A stretch of DNA of 63,683 nt, from assembly GCF_014385195.1 (NCBI RefSeq), contig NZ_JACRTG010000026.1, positions 1-63,683 on the forward strand, in the 5' to 3' direction. Below are positions 51,128 through 61,223 of the stretch, piece by piece. Under the pieces are notes generated by a model. The model saw only the letters and a program-made list of their open reading frames with translations. It searched no databases and had not been told where the DNA came from. Both the position numbers and the translations under genes were made by a program. Positions within the stretch are counted from its first letter, which is position 1. Every line of letters starts with the position of its first letter. This DNA is from Paratissierella segnis (lineage in GTDB: Bacteria; Bacillota; Clostridia; Tissierellales; Tissierellaceae).

Positions 51128-51925
51128 CTAAATTTTTATCGGGAATTTTTTTCTTTCCTTAAAGATATAAATATACTTAAAACCTAATTCTTTTAATGCC
51201 TTTTCCGCGAACTTATATTCATATCCTATATTATCAGGTGTATGAGCATCTGAACCTATAGTCAGTAATTCACCACCAAGATCTCTATAAAGTTTCAATA
51301 TCTGCATTTTAGGATGAAAATAACCTAACCCATATCTTAAACCTGCTGTATTTATTTCCAGAGCTTTGCCTTTTTCAATTAATATCTTTAATATTCCTTC
51401 GACTATATCGCTATATTTTTGAAATTTAGGTATATCTTTATAATCATCGAAATATCTATCTATGAAATCAATATGCCCTAAGGTATCAAACTCATCATAT
51501 TTTTGTAGGCACATGTACATTGTCTTATAGTATTCTTGAATTGCAAAAAGCGGTTCCTTATCCTTTAAATATTCATCAATATATAAATCTTTTCCATCAA
51601 TAGCATGTATAGACATAATGACGAAATCAAAAGGGTTATTATTTATAAAATCTTCATATCTTTTCCCTAAATGACTTTGCATACCAATCTCAACACCTGC
51701 TGCCACTTCAATGAAATTCTTATATTTATATTTTACTTTATTTATATTTTTAAAATAATCATCAGGTCTAAATTGGATATCTATTTTATTGGGTGTAGAT
51801 TCTAAATCTACATGATCTGTAAAGCACAAACTCTTTAAATTTTTATTTATACCTGCTTGAACCATAGTCTCCATTGGAATTTTTGAGTCAATAGAAAATT
51901 CACTATGCAAATGATAATCATACAT
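51128..51925 (-). CDS. PHP family phosphatase (histidinol-phosphatase-like)
   Basis: A 265-residue PHP-domain protein. Metal-binding motifs are YDYHLHSEFSIDS (H-x-H), SLCFTDHVDLE, VEIGMQ (Glu), MSIHAIDG (His), LGHIDFIDR and the late IGSDAHTPDNIGY. Length and motif set fit the HisJ/HisK histidinol-phosphatase group (histidine synthesis, eighth step), but PHP enzymes vary in substrate and no his genes are near. Its stop lies two bases from the T run of the 6S RNA gene, so the two convergent transcripts share this junction. Confidence 0.85.
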   Translation of the reverse strand: MYDYHLHSEFSIDSKIPMETMVQAGINKNLKSLCFTDHVDLESTPNKIDIQFRPDDYFKNINKVKYKYKNFIEVAAGVEIGMQSHLGKRYEDFINNNPFDFVIMSIHAIDGKDLYIDEYLKDKEPLFAIQEYYKTMYMCLQKYDEFDTLGHIDFIDRYFDDYKDIPKFQKYSDIVEGILKILIEKGKALEINTAGLRYGLGYFHPKMQILKLYRDLGGELLTIGSDAHTPDNIGYEYKFAEKALKELGFKYIYIFKERKKFPIKI

Positions 51926-52096
51926 TATTTTACACTCCTTTTTTAGATGCTTAGAATATTATATCATATTACGATATAAGATTATAATGGTTTATTGAGA
52001 CGATTTATTTATATAGAAATTTAATCTCTAATGAAGTGCATAAATTAAATAAAATTGAGGGAAGATACTATATATTATGTATTGGAGGGGTTTTAA

Positions 52097-52291
52097 TTGA
52101 ACATATCTACTGAGGACATATTGAAAAAGAAAATACAAGATGCTCAAGAAATGGTAAGGGATTATGAAATTTTTTCAAAAAAGGTAGATGATTCTGAGAT
52201 AGCAGATTTATTTAAAGACTTTGCAGAGGAGTGTGGTTTTCAAGCTTCTAGTTTACTGGAAACTTATAAAAAGAAATACGGAGATAGGTAA
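52097..52291 (+). CDS. Small rubrerythrin-like helical protein
   Basis: A 64-residue two-helix protein (ILKKKIQDAQEMVRDYEIFS; ADLFKDFAEECGFQASSLLET). The spacing of E-x6-Y and E-x-x-x-Q resembles half of a ferritin-like four-helix bundle, and similar short proteins occur in Clostridia, but a full diiron site is not visible. TTG 52097 follows TGGAGGGG. It precedes the YtxH-like gene by 88 bases and may belong to the same unit. Confidence 0.68.
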   Translation: MNISTEDILKKKIQDAQEMVRDYEIFSKKVDDSEIADLFKDFAEECGFQASSLLETYKKKYGDR

Positions 52292-52379
52292 GCTTAGTTT
52301 ATAAATTATGATTACAGAAAGAGTTTTGGGGTAGAAATGTATAATAATAGCTGTAAGAAAATGGAAAGGGGAAATTAAA

Positions 52380-52796
52380 TTGAAACTTAATAGAATAATT
52401 GAGGAAAAAAGAAAGCAAGTTGAAAAGAATAGGAAAAGGGAGGCAGCCAAGAACGTTGTAGTTGGTACTGCAATCGGAACTGCTTTAGGTGCAGCTGCGG
52501 GGCTGTTATTTGCGCCAAAATCAGGTAAAGAAACGAGAGGCGATATTACTAACATATCGAAGGATGTCGCAGAGAATATAAAAGTGCATGTAAATGATCA
52601 GATAGAAAACACTAAAGAATGGTCAGAAAAGGTAATGACTGAAGTCAAAGAAAATTGGGATGAATTAAAGGAAAAGAAAGATGAAATTGATGAAAGCGCT
52701 GAAATAATAAAAGAAGAAATTAACGAAGGGATAGCTAATGTTGGTGAGATTTTAAAGGAGAGTAACGAAGATATACTTGATGAATTAAACGACTAA
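52380..52796 (+). CDS. YtxH family protein
   Basis: A 138-residue protein. The YtxH signature is present: a glycine/alanine-rich hydrophobic helix (VVVGTAIGTALGAAAGLLFAPKSGKETR, residues about 26-53) followed by long amphipathic helices of the apolipophorin type (VAENIKVHVNDQIENTKEW). In Bacillus, ytxH belongs to general-stress genes of unknown function. TTG start with GGGGAAA upstream. A DUF948-like gene follows, the same pairing as ytxG-ytxH in Bacillus. Confidence 0.85.
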   Translation: MKLNRIIEEKRKQVEKNRKREAAKNVVVGTAIGTALGAAAGLLFAPKSGKETRGDITNISKDVAENIKVHVNDQIENTKEWSEKVMTEVKENWDELKEKKDEIDESAEIIKEEINEGIANVGEILKESNEDILDELND

Positions 52797-52823
52797 ACAA
52801 ATCTAAACAAAGGAGGAAATGTT

Positions 52824-53297
52824 ATGAATGCGAGCCTTACTGTTCAGGATTTGTTTAAGTTGATATTATTTTTATTGGGTATTGGCGCATGCACCTATTT
52901 GATTTTTGTACTTAATAACGTAAACAAATTATTAAGCAAAGTAAGAGGTATAGTAGATTCCAATGCTAAAGAAATCGACACTACTATTAAACAATTGCCT
53001 GAAATAAGTGAAAATGTTAATGCAATAACAAAAGAAGTGAAAGATACAATTGCAGATGTGACACCGGAAGTGGATGGGATAATCACGAATTTAAATGAAA
53101 TATCAGGTCAAGTCGAAAATGTTACTAAATTAGTAAATAATGCGACTAGTAAAGTAAATGATACGGTTGATGTCGTAACAGATAGTATTGCTGAGACCGC
53201 TTTATCCTTTCAATACAATTCAAAAAATATAATGGATTATGTTAGCATGATAAAAGAAGTTGTTGATATAATTAAGAATGCATTAAGCAAGAAGTAG
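52824..53297 (+). CDS. DUF948-like membrane protein (YtxG-type)
   Basis: A 157-residue protein with one N-terminal membrane helix (LFKLILFLLGIGACTYLIFVL) and a long helical, coiled-coil-like extension with regular Val/Ile/Asn spacing (ENVNAITKEVKDTIADVTPEV; LNEISGQVENVTKLVNNAT). This matches the DUF948/YtxG layout. Function unknown; probably an envelope-stress or structural protein. AAGGAGG precedes ATG 52824. Closed by a terminator. Confidence 0.8.
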   Translation: MNASLTVQDLFKLILFLLGIGACTYLIFVLNNVNKLLSKVRGIVDSNAKEIDTTIKQLPEISENVNAITKEVKDTIADVTPEVDGIITNLNEISGQVENVTKLVNNATSKVNDTVDVVTDSIAETALSFQYNSKNIMDYVSMIKEVVDIIKNALSKK

Positions 53298-53325
53298 GGA
53301 CCCTATAGAGGGTTCTTTTCTTTTT
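53298..53325 (+). terminator. Terminator
   Basis: GGACCC (53298-53303), loop TATAGA, GGGTTC (53310-53315, one G-T pair), then TTTTCTTTTT. Confidence 0.75.
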
Positions 53326-53417
53326 AAAATTTTTATTGCTTATAAGCTAATAATTGGTATACTATTAATAAATATATATATTTTATTGTTAAAATATTTG
53401 TAAACAGGAGTTGTGAG

Positions 53418-54305
53418 ATGAAAAAGGTAAAATTTATTATAAATCCATCATCTGGAAGACAAATGATGGAAAGAAAAGTTGATGTTGTAGTTAAAATGTT
53501 GTTAGATGATGGTTATGTTGTCGGTAAATATTTTACTGAAAAAAAAGATGATGCAATGAAAGAAACTATTAAAACCTGTGAAGAAGATTTCGACATGATT
53601 ATAGTATGCGGAGGAGATGGAACTGTAAATGAGGTAGTCAAAGGACTTGTTAACAGTAAAAATAAGCTTCCGTTAGCTATAATGGCACAAGGTACTGTGA
53701 ACGATTTTGCAACATATTTGGATATTCCTAAAAATGCTAACGAATTTTTTGAAATGGTAAAAAATGAACATATTATTGATATCGATATAGGCAAGGTGAA
53801 TGATGATTATTTTGTAAATGTAGCAGCCTGTGGGATTTTTGCTAATGTCGGATACCAGGTACAGCCTGAAAAAAAGGCTATACTGGGGAGGATGGCATAT
53901 TATTTTGAAGGACTTAAAGAATTGGCAGTGCAAAATATTGATCCTATTAGAGTGAAGATTGAAAGTGAAGAGTATAGTTGCGAGGATGATATAATGTTAT
54001 TTGTGGTATCTAATAGCTCTTCTATAGGGGGGTTCAAAAAATTAGCACCTAAAGCGGATGTTTTGGATGGAATGCTGGATGTACTAATTATAGAAAAATC
54101 AGGACCGACAGAGTTAGCCAATATATTTTTAAATATACTCAGTGGAGAACATATTAATCATCCCAATGTTAAATATTTTAATACTAAATCCATATCAATA
54201 GATACCAAAGAAGATGTTCCTATAGATGTGGATGGAGAATATGGAGGTAAACTACCGGCAAAGTTCGAAGTTGTGTCTAAGGGTATAAGAATATTTGTTA
54301 AATAA
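53418..54305 (+). CDS. Diacylglycerol kinase-family lipid kinase (DgkB/YegS-like)
   Basis: A 295-residue soluble lipid kinase. The nucleotide motif is IVCGGDGTVNEVVKGLV, with the start VKFIINPSSGRQ, PLAIMAQGTVNDFATYLDI, and the C-terminal VDGEYGG all conserved. The family phosphorylates diacylglycerol or related lipids, feeding phospholipid turnover; the exact lipid is unknown. GGAGTTGTGAG precedes the ATG. It is followed nine bases later by a MarR regulator, then the giant GGDEF gene, apparently in one operon. Confidence 0.9.
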   Translation: MKKVKFIINPSSGRQMMERKVDVVVKMLLDDGYVVGKYFTEKKDDAMKETIKTCEEDFDMIIVCGGDGTVNEVVKGLVNSKNKLPLAIMAQGTVNDFATYLDIPKNANEFFEMVKNEHIIDIDIGKVNDDYFVNVAACGIFANVGYQVQPEKKAILGRMAYYFEGLKELAVQNIDPIRVKIESEEYSCEDDIMLFVVSNSSSIGGFKKLAPKADVLDGMLDVLIIEKSGPTELANIFLNILSGEHINHPNVKYFNTKSISIDTKEDVPIDVDGEYGGKLPAKFEVVSKGIRIFVK

Positions 54306-54314
54306 GAGGGGATT

Positions 54315-54740
54315 ATGGTGGAGCAAGTTACCGATATAGAAAAGTATCTAAGAAAGATTGATCACATAATTAGGAAGGAAGGCAGATTGATATTAAATGA
54401 TTTCAATATTACGGTACCTCAATTTACTGCCTTGCAAATCCTAATAAATGATGGAAATATGACAATAGGTAAGTTAAGTCAAAAAACTGCATTAGCGTAT
54501 AGCACCATAACTGATCTAATTGACAGAATGGAAAAGTCTGAGTTGGTTATAAGAAAGAAAGATGATAAGGATAAAAGAGTCGTAAGAATTGAAGTATTGC
54601 CTAAGGGATTTGAAATTTTGGAAAAGGTGTTAGAAAGAAGAAGGGAATTTCTCAAGTCAAAGTTAAATGATTTCAGTACTGAAGAAAAAGAAATGTTAAA
54701 CAAAGTTTTAAGAAGGCTTTATGATGTAATGAATCAATAA
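54315..54740 (+). CDS. MarR family transcriptional regulator
   Basis: A 141-residue winged-helix regulator. The DNA-binding part is MTIGKLSQKTALAYSTITDLIDRMEKSELVIRKKDDKDKRVVRIE (in parts) with the wing arginine/lysine cluster KDDKDKRVV; flanking helices form the dimer. MarR proteins respond to small ligands or oxidants and usually repress nearby genes, here possibly the lipid kinase and the GGDEF gene. GAGGGG precedes ATG 54315, nine bases after the kinase stop. Confidence 0.9.
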   Translation: MVEQVTDIEKYLRKIDHIIRKEGRLILNDFNITVPQFTALQILINDGNMTIGKLSQKTALAYSTITDLIDRMEKSELVIRKKDDKDKRVVRIEVLPKGFEILEKVLERRREFLKSKLNDFSTEEKEMLNKVLRRLYDVMNQ

Positions 54741-54765
54741 TCTATCAAATAAGAAGGGGTATATT

Positions 54766-57700
54766 ATGGAGCTTATCAATAATCGGTATCGCATTATGAG
54801 CTTGTTAGATAATGAATCATATCTAGTTGAGGATTTATTGAATAATAGCGAGAAGCAAATTCTTAAGATAATTGATTATGAAAAGAATTCTAATATTATC
54901 TCTTATTTTATTGAAAATTTTGTTGAATTTGAGCAGATTAGACATAAAAATTTATTGAAGAGTTATGAATTTGATACTATAGAAACTATTAATCTAAAAA
55001 ATACCAGTACAAGACTTTTCTTCACTACTTCCGAGGTTATAGATGCAAAGACATTGTTTGAGGTAAGTGAAAGTCTTGATTTTAACGAGAAATTGATGAT
55101 TATACTTGATTTAATGTCAGTAATGGATTTTATTCATTTTAGAGGATTCGTATATAAATATTTGAACCCGGAACATATATATTATTCACATGAAACCGGG
55201 GTAAAAATATTAAATATTTCCTCTATCGTGGGAAAAATTATAAGTTTACAATATAACGAAAATACGGAAAACTTCATAGCTCCGGAAGTCATAATGAATT
55301 TAAATGTTAATAACAAAAGATCTGATTATTACTCTATTGGTATGATAATGAAATATTTACTATGTACTGATGATTTAGAATATAAAGAACCTGAAGGACT
55401 TGGGATTAATGGGGAAGAAAAAAGTGTTTTAGTTAGTATCATAGAAAATTTAATTAATCTAGATGTTAATCAAAGAAGCATTCCATTGAGAGACCATATA
55501 GATAAGATAGTCCATGCCTTTAATTTAGATTATAAATATGATTTAAAAGAAGAGAGAGAATCAATATATTTAAAAACCAAAATTATCGGCAGGGATAATG
55601 AAATAGAGAAGATATTAAAAATAGATTCAAATATAACCTGCAATATAAATACATTATTAGGGTTAAAAATAAAGGGCTATATAGGAAGCGGAAAGTCAAG
55701 ATTCCTTGATGAAATTATATATAGACTTAGAATGATGGGCAGAGAAGTACATAAAATTGATTTAATACCTAATGATATAATGGGCGTCAACAATATTGCA
55801 AATTTTCTTAAACAAATAACAGAAAATTCCAAAAAAGAATATTTAGATAAGTATAAAGAAGACTTCTCAAAGCTATTGCCGGATCTATATGATAATTCAA
55901 CATCTAAATATATAGATTTCGGAAAAATTAACGAAAAATACAGATTGTTTAATAGAATCAGCAACTACTTAAATGATATAGCTAAATACGAGGCAGTTTA
56001 TTTGTTTATAGACGGGTTTGAAAAGAGTAATGATATTTTTGTTTCTTTTATTGACTATTTGCTGAAATATAGTAAATTAAATAAAGTATTCTTTATTATA
56101 GCCTATAACGAAGGAATGATCAGCAATGATATTTTGGACAAGTTAAATCATTGGGAAGAAAAAGGGGTTTTAGACAGCTTATCATTAGAGAATTTATCGG
56201 AAGAATGTACAGGATTATTGGTTAAATCCATATTAGGAATGTCATATGTACCAAAAAATTTTTCACAAATTTTATATAAAATTAGTAAAGGTAATCCTGG
56301 TTATATAGATTTTATAATAAATGATTTGTTTAATAGGGAAGAACTGTATATAACAAATGATGGCTATTGGGATATTAAAAGCAAAGACTATTCACAGATT
56401 AATTTTCCTTCAAACTACTTCAATGCAATTAAAGGTCAATTGATTAGGCTGGATGATGATTCTTTAAATGTTTTAAATATAATATCCGTATTTAATACGA
56501 TACTTTCTAAAAAAGTATTACTGAAAATGACTGAATTGGATCCACCAAGGCTCGATGAAATTATAGGCAATCTTATTAACGATAGAATAATTGAACAGCA
56601 TAATGTTGAATGGGGTTATAATTATAATTTTTCCAGAGAAGAACTGAAAAGGTATTTATATTGGAATCTAAGCGATACTGAAAAATTAACCTTGCATAAA
56701 AAAGCATCAGATGTTATACTCCAAATTTATGGGGATAGGATCAATATTATTATGGACGAACTGGTATATCATCTTGTCAATTCCAACAAAAGCAATTTGG
56801 CATTAGATTTGATCATTGATGAGGCGGAAAAGATTGATAATAAATATAATCTAAATGCGATCGTTCTATGGGAAAAAGCATATTTGATTGTAGAAGCTGA
56901 CGATATAGAGAATAGATTAAAAATTCTGGATATATTGACAGATATATTTTTATTTAAAGGAAACACGGAAAAACTGAATTTATATCTCAATGAATTATTT
57001 AATTTGTCTATTAGTGCAAATTCCATTGAATATATAATAAAATCTAGAAATTATAGAATTGAATTGTTTTTTAGAACAAATCAGTTGGATGAATTAGAAA
57101 AAGAGATAGAAGCATTAGAAGGACTTTCAAGGGAAAATAATATTCCAAAGGGTATAATCTTTTCTTTAGTAGCTAAATGTCGCATGTGTTTAAACCAAAA
57201 TAATATAATTGAAATTGAGAGAATGATGGATGAGGCAATAGAATTATCTCAAAAATATGGAATAGTAAGTTATTTAGGTAACATTTATCTAACTTTGGGG
57301 AATATGGAATATTTACGTGGAAATACAGAAGGCGCTATAAAATATTTTATTGAAAGCAGAGATTGTTTTGATGAAGACAACAATATGTATGAAATTGTTA
57401 AACCTATCAATAATCTAGGGGTAATATACTGCGAGATATATGGGGATATAGACAAAGGATTGAGCTATTATAAACAGGGACTTAAGTTAGCATCCACATA
57501 CGGATTCAGTCAGTTAGAAACGACTTTTTTAAATAATATAGGGGAGTTATATTTTAATTCTCTTGACTATAATAGGGCTTTAGATTATATCTTAAACTCT
57601 AGGAGAATGGCAATTGAGATTAATGATTATAAACTTACTTTTTTAGCATACATAAATTTAGGATATATAGATTTAATTGCAAATAAATTCGATAAAGCTT

Positions 57701-60093
57701 ATAATTGTTATAGCTTTTTAAACAATTTATATAAGGCTAATGCTATTTTGGATGAGGAAACATTATGCCAGTATTATAATTTTCTTGGTGAATTTTATTA
57801 TATATTTGGGAAATATAATCAAGCTTTAGAATATTCAAAAAAGTCAAGTGATATTTCAAAGAATTTTAATGTTAAAGAGCATTTAAGAGCTGAATCGCGT
57901 ATTTTATTTGTAGAATATATAACAAATGGATATATAGATAAAAAAGAAATTGATTATATTAATTCCAAGTATCTGGAAGCAGGAATCGTATATGAAAATT
58001 TAAAAAATATATTACATTTATGCAAATTAAGCTTACTCAATAGAGATGTAGATTTAGCATATTTTTTATTAACAAAATATCATGTTCTAAGCAAAGATAT
58101 CAATAATGAATACTTAAATGTCATGTGTAAACTCATTGAATTGATGCTAGAAGGAACAAAACAAAGTTACCATGGTATTGATGATATATTATTATCTTTA
58201 AATTCTATTGAATTTTTAAATGACGATATAGATTTAAAGTATTTCTTAAGTATGAGTTATTTGAATATTTGTGATTATATAAAAGCTTTATCAAAACTGT
58301 TAAATACATTTGATACATTATATAAATGCGTGAAAGGTATTGATGATTTTGAGCTTCAATCAAGTTTAATAAATGCTAAAAATGGGGATAAAATAAAGGA
58401 AAGTATAATTAATATTGTTGAACTAATTTATAAGAAAAAAATTGAATATACACCATTGTCGGAAGTAAGCCAAGATAACATTGATGTCTATTTTGATTTT
58501 AGCCAAATAATCGATTCCATTGATAATAATAAACTATATGAATTAGTCAATAACAATGATGGAAATATAAAAATAAAAAGCGTTGATGATTTATTATTAA
58601 ACTTGAATGGAGATTGTCAAAATAATTTACATTTAATTCTTAAATATATTTGTCAAGAAACATTAGCTAAAAGGGGCTATATAATTATCGCCGGAGAAAA
58701 TGATAATCATGAAATTATATCTAACAATGCTGACGATGTGAGTTTACCTAAAGAAGTATTTTTGATGCAAGTCTTAAGAAATCGGGAACCTTTACTGATA
58801 AATAGAAAAACAAGAGATTTGAATAAAAAATATGTAGGCTTTTTACCTAAGGATTTAATAGCTGTAATATGCGTACCAATTATTATATTTGATTATGATG
58901 ATATTAAATTTAATAAGAGGAAGCAAGAATCTCTGCAAGATAGTGATGTATCAGGTTATATATATCTGGAGACAACTAGCGCTTTAAATCAATTTGATGA
59001 TAAAAGATGCCGTTTAATACGTAGCTTAACAAATTTGATTTATTTGAATATTGAAAATGAAAAGCTTAAGTTAATGTCTACAACTGATAAATTGACAAAT
59101 CTTTATACAAGAAAGCATCTTGAGTATAAATTTGATAATTTATTGAATACAAGCAAACATTTAGGAAATGTTTTTAGTGTTTTAATGATTGATATAGATA
59201 AATTTAAGGATATTAATGACAATTATGGGCATATAAAAGGTGACGAGGTATTATATCATATCGGTAGAACTATAAAGAATAGTATTAGATCCACCGATAT
59301 AGTAGGTAGATATGGCGGAGAAGAGATCATCGTAATTTTATTAAATATTTCAGTTGAAAATGCAATTGAAATTGCTGAAAAGATACGTGCAAATATCGAA
59401 ACACTTGAAATTCCAGGAGTTTTACATCCTATAACTGTAAGCATAGGCATTTCTCAATATCCAAATCATGGGCATTTTAAGGAAGAATTGATAAATAAAG
59501 CTGATCAAGCATTATATTATGCAAAAGAAATATTATCGAGAAATAGTGTTGTATTTTGGAATGATGGAATGGAGAAAGTATTTAGTAAAACAGATAAAAT
59601 ATATGGTATAATAACAGGAAATACTATTATCGACACAAGAAATGTGTTGGCCATTATTGAAACATCTGAATTGATTTTAAACAATGAATACAGTAGAAAA
59701 AAGTACTATGAATTTTTAGGTAAATTATTAAATATTGTTGAAGGTGAATATGCTTCATTGATTTTGTTAGAAGAAGACAAAATAGTAACAACTTTAACTA
59801 GAAAAAGACATACATCTGATTGGGTGGAATCCTATAAAATAAACTCACATTTGATTGACAAAGTGATAGATAGTAGGAAAGGTGAATTTTTAATAGATTG
59901 GGAAACCATGGAAGACATTGATAAAGTATCAGGGAATCCAAACTGGCAGTCTACAATAGTTTTACCTCTAATTAAAAATGATATTACCCTAGGTGTAATT
60001 TATATTACTGTTCCTTTAAAAGAAAAAGAATTTAGTCTTAATAATTTCAATTTGGCAAGTGTTCTGGGAAATATATTTACAAGTAATTTATAA
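54766..60093 (+). CDS. Giant pseudokinase-ATPase-TPR-GAF-GGDEF-GAF protein (diguanylate cyclase)
   Basis: A 1775-residue cytoplasmic protein. Residues 1-265 have a Ser/Thr kinase fold that keeps the VAIK-type lysine (QILK, K34) but loses catalysis: HRDLKPEN reads YKYLNPEH (130-137) and DFG reads NIS (150-152). Residues about 280-600 are a STAND/AAA-like ATPase with Walker A GYIGSGKSRF (304-313) and a Walker B-like YLFIDGFEK (near 410). TPR-like repeats occupy about 830-1050. A GAF-like region (about 1290-1440) precedes a GGDEF domain (about 1442-1585) with LMIDIDKFKDINDNYG, RSTD I-site and GRYGGEEIIVI. A second GAF-like segment ends the protein. It should make cyclic di-GMP under control of the ATPase and sensor parts. 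It follows the MarR gene by 25 bases. Confidence 0.88.
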   Translation: MELINNRYRIMSLLDNESYLVEDLLNNSEKQILKIIDYEKNSNIISYFIENFVEFEQIRHKNLLKSYEFDTIETINLKNTSTRLFFTTSEVIDAKTLFEVSESLDFNEKLMIILDLMSVMDFIHFRGFVYKYLNPEHIYYSHETGVKILNISSIVGKIISLQYNENTENFIAPEVIMNLNVNNKRSDYYSIGMIMKYLLCTDDLEYKEPEGLGINGEEKSVLVSIIENLINLDVNQRSIPLRDHIDKIVHAFNLDYKYDLKEERESIYLKTKIIGRDNEIEKILKIDSNITCNINTLLGLKIKGYIGSGKSRFLDEIIYRLRMMGREVHKIDLIPNDIMGVNNIANFLKQITENSKKEYLDKYKEDFSKLLPDLYDNSTSKYIDFGKINEKYRLFNRISNYLNDIAKYEAVYLFIDGFEKSNDIFVSFIDYLLKYSKLNKVFFIIAYNEGMISNDILDKLNHWEEKGVLDSLSLENLSEECTGLLVKSILGMSYVPKNFSQILYKISKGNPGYIDFIINDLFNREELYITNDGYWDIKSKDYSQINFPSNYFNAIKGQLIRLDDDSLNVLNIISVFNTILSKKVLLKMTELDPPRLDEIIGNLINDRIIEQHNVEWGYNYNFSREELKRYLYWNLSDTEKLTLHKKASDVILQIYGDRINIIMDELVYHLVNSNKSNLALDLIIDEAEKIDNKYNLNAIVLWEKAYLIVEADDIENRLKILDILTDIFLFKGNTEKLNLYLNELFNLSISANSIEYIIKSRNYRIELFFRTNQLDELEKEIEALEGLSRENNIPKGIIFSLVAKCRMCLNQNNIIEIERMMDEAIELSQKYGIVSYLGNIYLTLGNMEYLRGNTEGAIKYFIESRDCFDEDNNMYEIVKPINNLGVIYCEIYGDIDKGLSYYKQGLKLASTYGFSQLETTFLNNIGELYFNSLDYNRALDYILNSRRMAIEINDYKLTFLAYINLGYIDLIANKFDKAYNCYSFLNNLYKANAILDEETLCQYYNFLGEFYYIFGKYNQALEYSKKSSDISKNFNVKEHLRAESRILFVEYITNGYIDKKEIDYINSKYLEAGIVYENLKNILHLCKLSLLNRDVDLAYFLLTKYHVLSKDINNEYLNVMCKLIELMLEGTKQSYHGIDDILLSLNSIEFLNDDIDLKYFLSMSYLNICDYIKALSKLLNTFDTLYKCVKGIDDFELQSSLINAKNGDKIKESIINIVELIYKKKIEYTPLSEVSQDNIDVYFDFSQIIDSIDNNKLYELVNNNDGNIKIKSVDDLLLNLNGDCQNNLHLILKYICQETLAKRGYIIIAGENDNHEIISNNADDVSLPKEVFLMQVLRNREPLLINRKTRDLNKKYVGFLPKDLIAVICVPIIIFDYDDIKFNKRKQESLQDSDVSGYIYLETTSALNQFDDKRCRLIRSLTNLIYLNIENEKLKLMSTTDKLTNLYTRKHLEYKFDNLLNTSKHLGNVFSVLMIDIDKFKDINDNYGHIKGDEVLYHIGRTIKNSIRSTDIVGRYGGEEIIVILLNISVENAIEIAEKIRANIETLEIPGVLHPITVSIGISQYPNHGHFKEELINKADQALYYAKEILSRNSVVFWNDGMEKVFSKTDKIYGIITGNTIIDTRNVLAIIETSELILNNEYSRKKYYEFLGKLLNIVEGEYASLILLEEDKIVTTLTRKRHTSDWVESYKINSHLIDKVIDSRKGEFLIDWETMEDIDKVSGNPNWQSTIVLPLIKNDITLGVIYITVPLKEKEFSLNNFNLASVLGNIFTSNL

Positions 60094-60109
60094 GATTGGG
60101 GGTTTTAAT

Positions 60110-61123
60110 ATGACAGCTACAATAAAGGATGTGGCTAGGTTAGCCGAAGTATCAATTTCTACGGTTTCAAGGGTTATTAATGATTCAAAGCCTGTAAGCC
60201 CGGAAGCGCGAAGAAGAGTGCTTAAGGCTATAGAGGATTTAGGATATAAACCAAACGAGGTTGCAAGAAGCCTTGTTACAAAGAAATCAAATTTGATTGG
60301 TGTTATCGTTGACGATATAGGAAATTCTTATGTTGCAAATATTGTCAGAGGAATTGAAGAAATTGGCAGAATGTATAATTATGATATCTTATTATGCAGT
60401 AGTTATGGAGACAGGCAAATAGAGACTAAATTTATTCAGGTTTTAACAACTAAGCAAGTTGAAGGTATTATTCTTGTGTCGGAGATTGTTAATCATGAGG
60501 TCATCAACAACATTAATGAGTACAAGATACCATTTGTGTACTTAAACAGATATTATGATATAGTTGATATGCCAACTGTATCAATGGATTATACACAAGC
60601 AAGCAAGCAAATGATGAATCATTTGATAGAATTAGGGCATAAAAAGATACTGTATATAACTCAATCAATGGACAACGATTTAACTATTGAAAAACGTAAA
60701 ATAAAAGGATATATGGATTCTATCAATTCAATTAATGAAGGGCCTCATATCTATGAAGTAAATGGGCATAGAATATCATTTGGCTATGAAATAGGCGAAG
60801 AAGTAAAAGAATTAGTCAACCAGAATGAAATAACAGCTATATTTTGTTGTCAGGATGAAATAGCAATAGGGTTAATGAATTATTTCGCAGATAACAATAT
60901 AAAAATTCCTGATGATATTTCCATTGCGGGATTTGGTGATATAACATTAGCTTCAATTTATAGACCGAAATTAACGACTATTCGCGAACCCTATTATGAT
61001 ATAGGCGCAGTTGCTATTAGAAGAATATTAAAAGTTATTTCAGGAGAGCATATAGAAGAGAAAAGTATAAATTTACCTATACAATTGGTTATAAGGGAGA
61101 GTACTAAAAAGATAAATAAATAG
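60110..61123 (+). CDS. LacI family transcriptional regulator
   Basis: A 337-residue repressor. The N-terminal HTH and hinge are TIKDVARLAEVSISTVSRVINDS and LGYKPNEVARSLVTKKS (each in part), followed by the periplasmic-binding-like sensor domain (IGVIVDDIGNSYVANIVRGIE; IFCCQDEIAIGLMNY; ISIAGFGDITLASIYRPKLTTI). It binds an operator and a sugar or nucleoside-like effector. ATG 60110 has GGGGG seven bases upstream; the longer frame from 60059 only overlaps the giant gene. The target is unknown; hutI lies next downstream behind a terminator. Confidence 0.92.
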   Translation: MTATIKDVARLAEVSISTVSRVINDSKPVSPEARRRVLKAIEDLGYKPNEVARSLVTKKSNLIGVIVDDIGNSYVANIVRGIEEIGRMYNYDILLCSSYGDRQIETKFIQVLTTKQVEGIILVSEIVNHEVINNINEYKIPFVYLNRYYDIVDMPTVSMDYTQASKQMMNHLIELGHKKILYITQSMDNDLTIEKRKIKGYMDSINSINEGPHIYEVNGHRISFGYEIGEEVKELVNQNEITAIFCCQDEIAIGLMNYFADNNIKIPDDISIAGFGDITLASIYRPKLTTIREPYYDIGAVAIRRILKVISGEHIEEKSINLPIQLVIRESTKKINK

Positions 61124-61195
61124 TCATGATCCTTGACATAAAGTTCTTTATTACTTTAATCGGAGTAGCACTTTCTTATTCGTTATAAAAATTGA

Positions 61196-61223
61196 CCACA
61201 GATTTTAGTCTGTGGTTTTTTTA
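61196..61223 (+). terminator. Terminator after lacI-type gene
   Basis: ACCACAGA (61196-61203), loop TTTTAG, TCTGTGGT (61210-61217), then TTTTTT. Confidence 0.9.
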
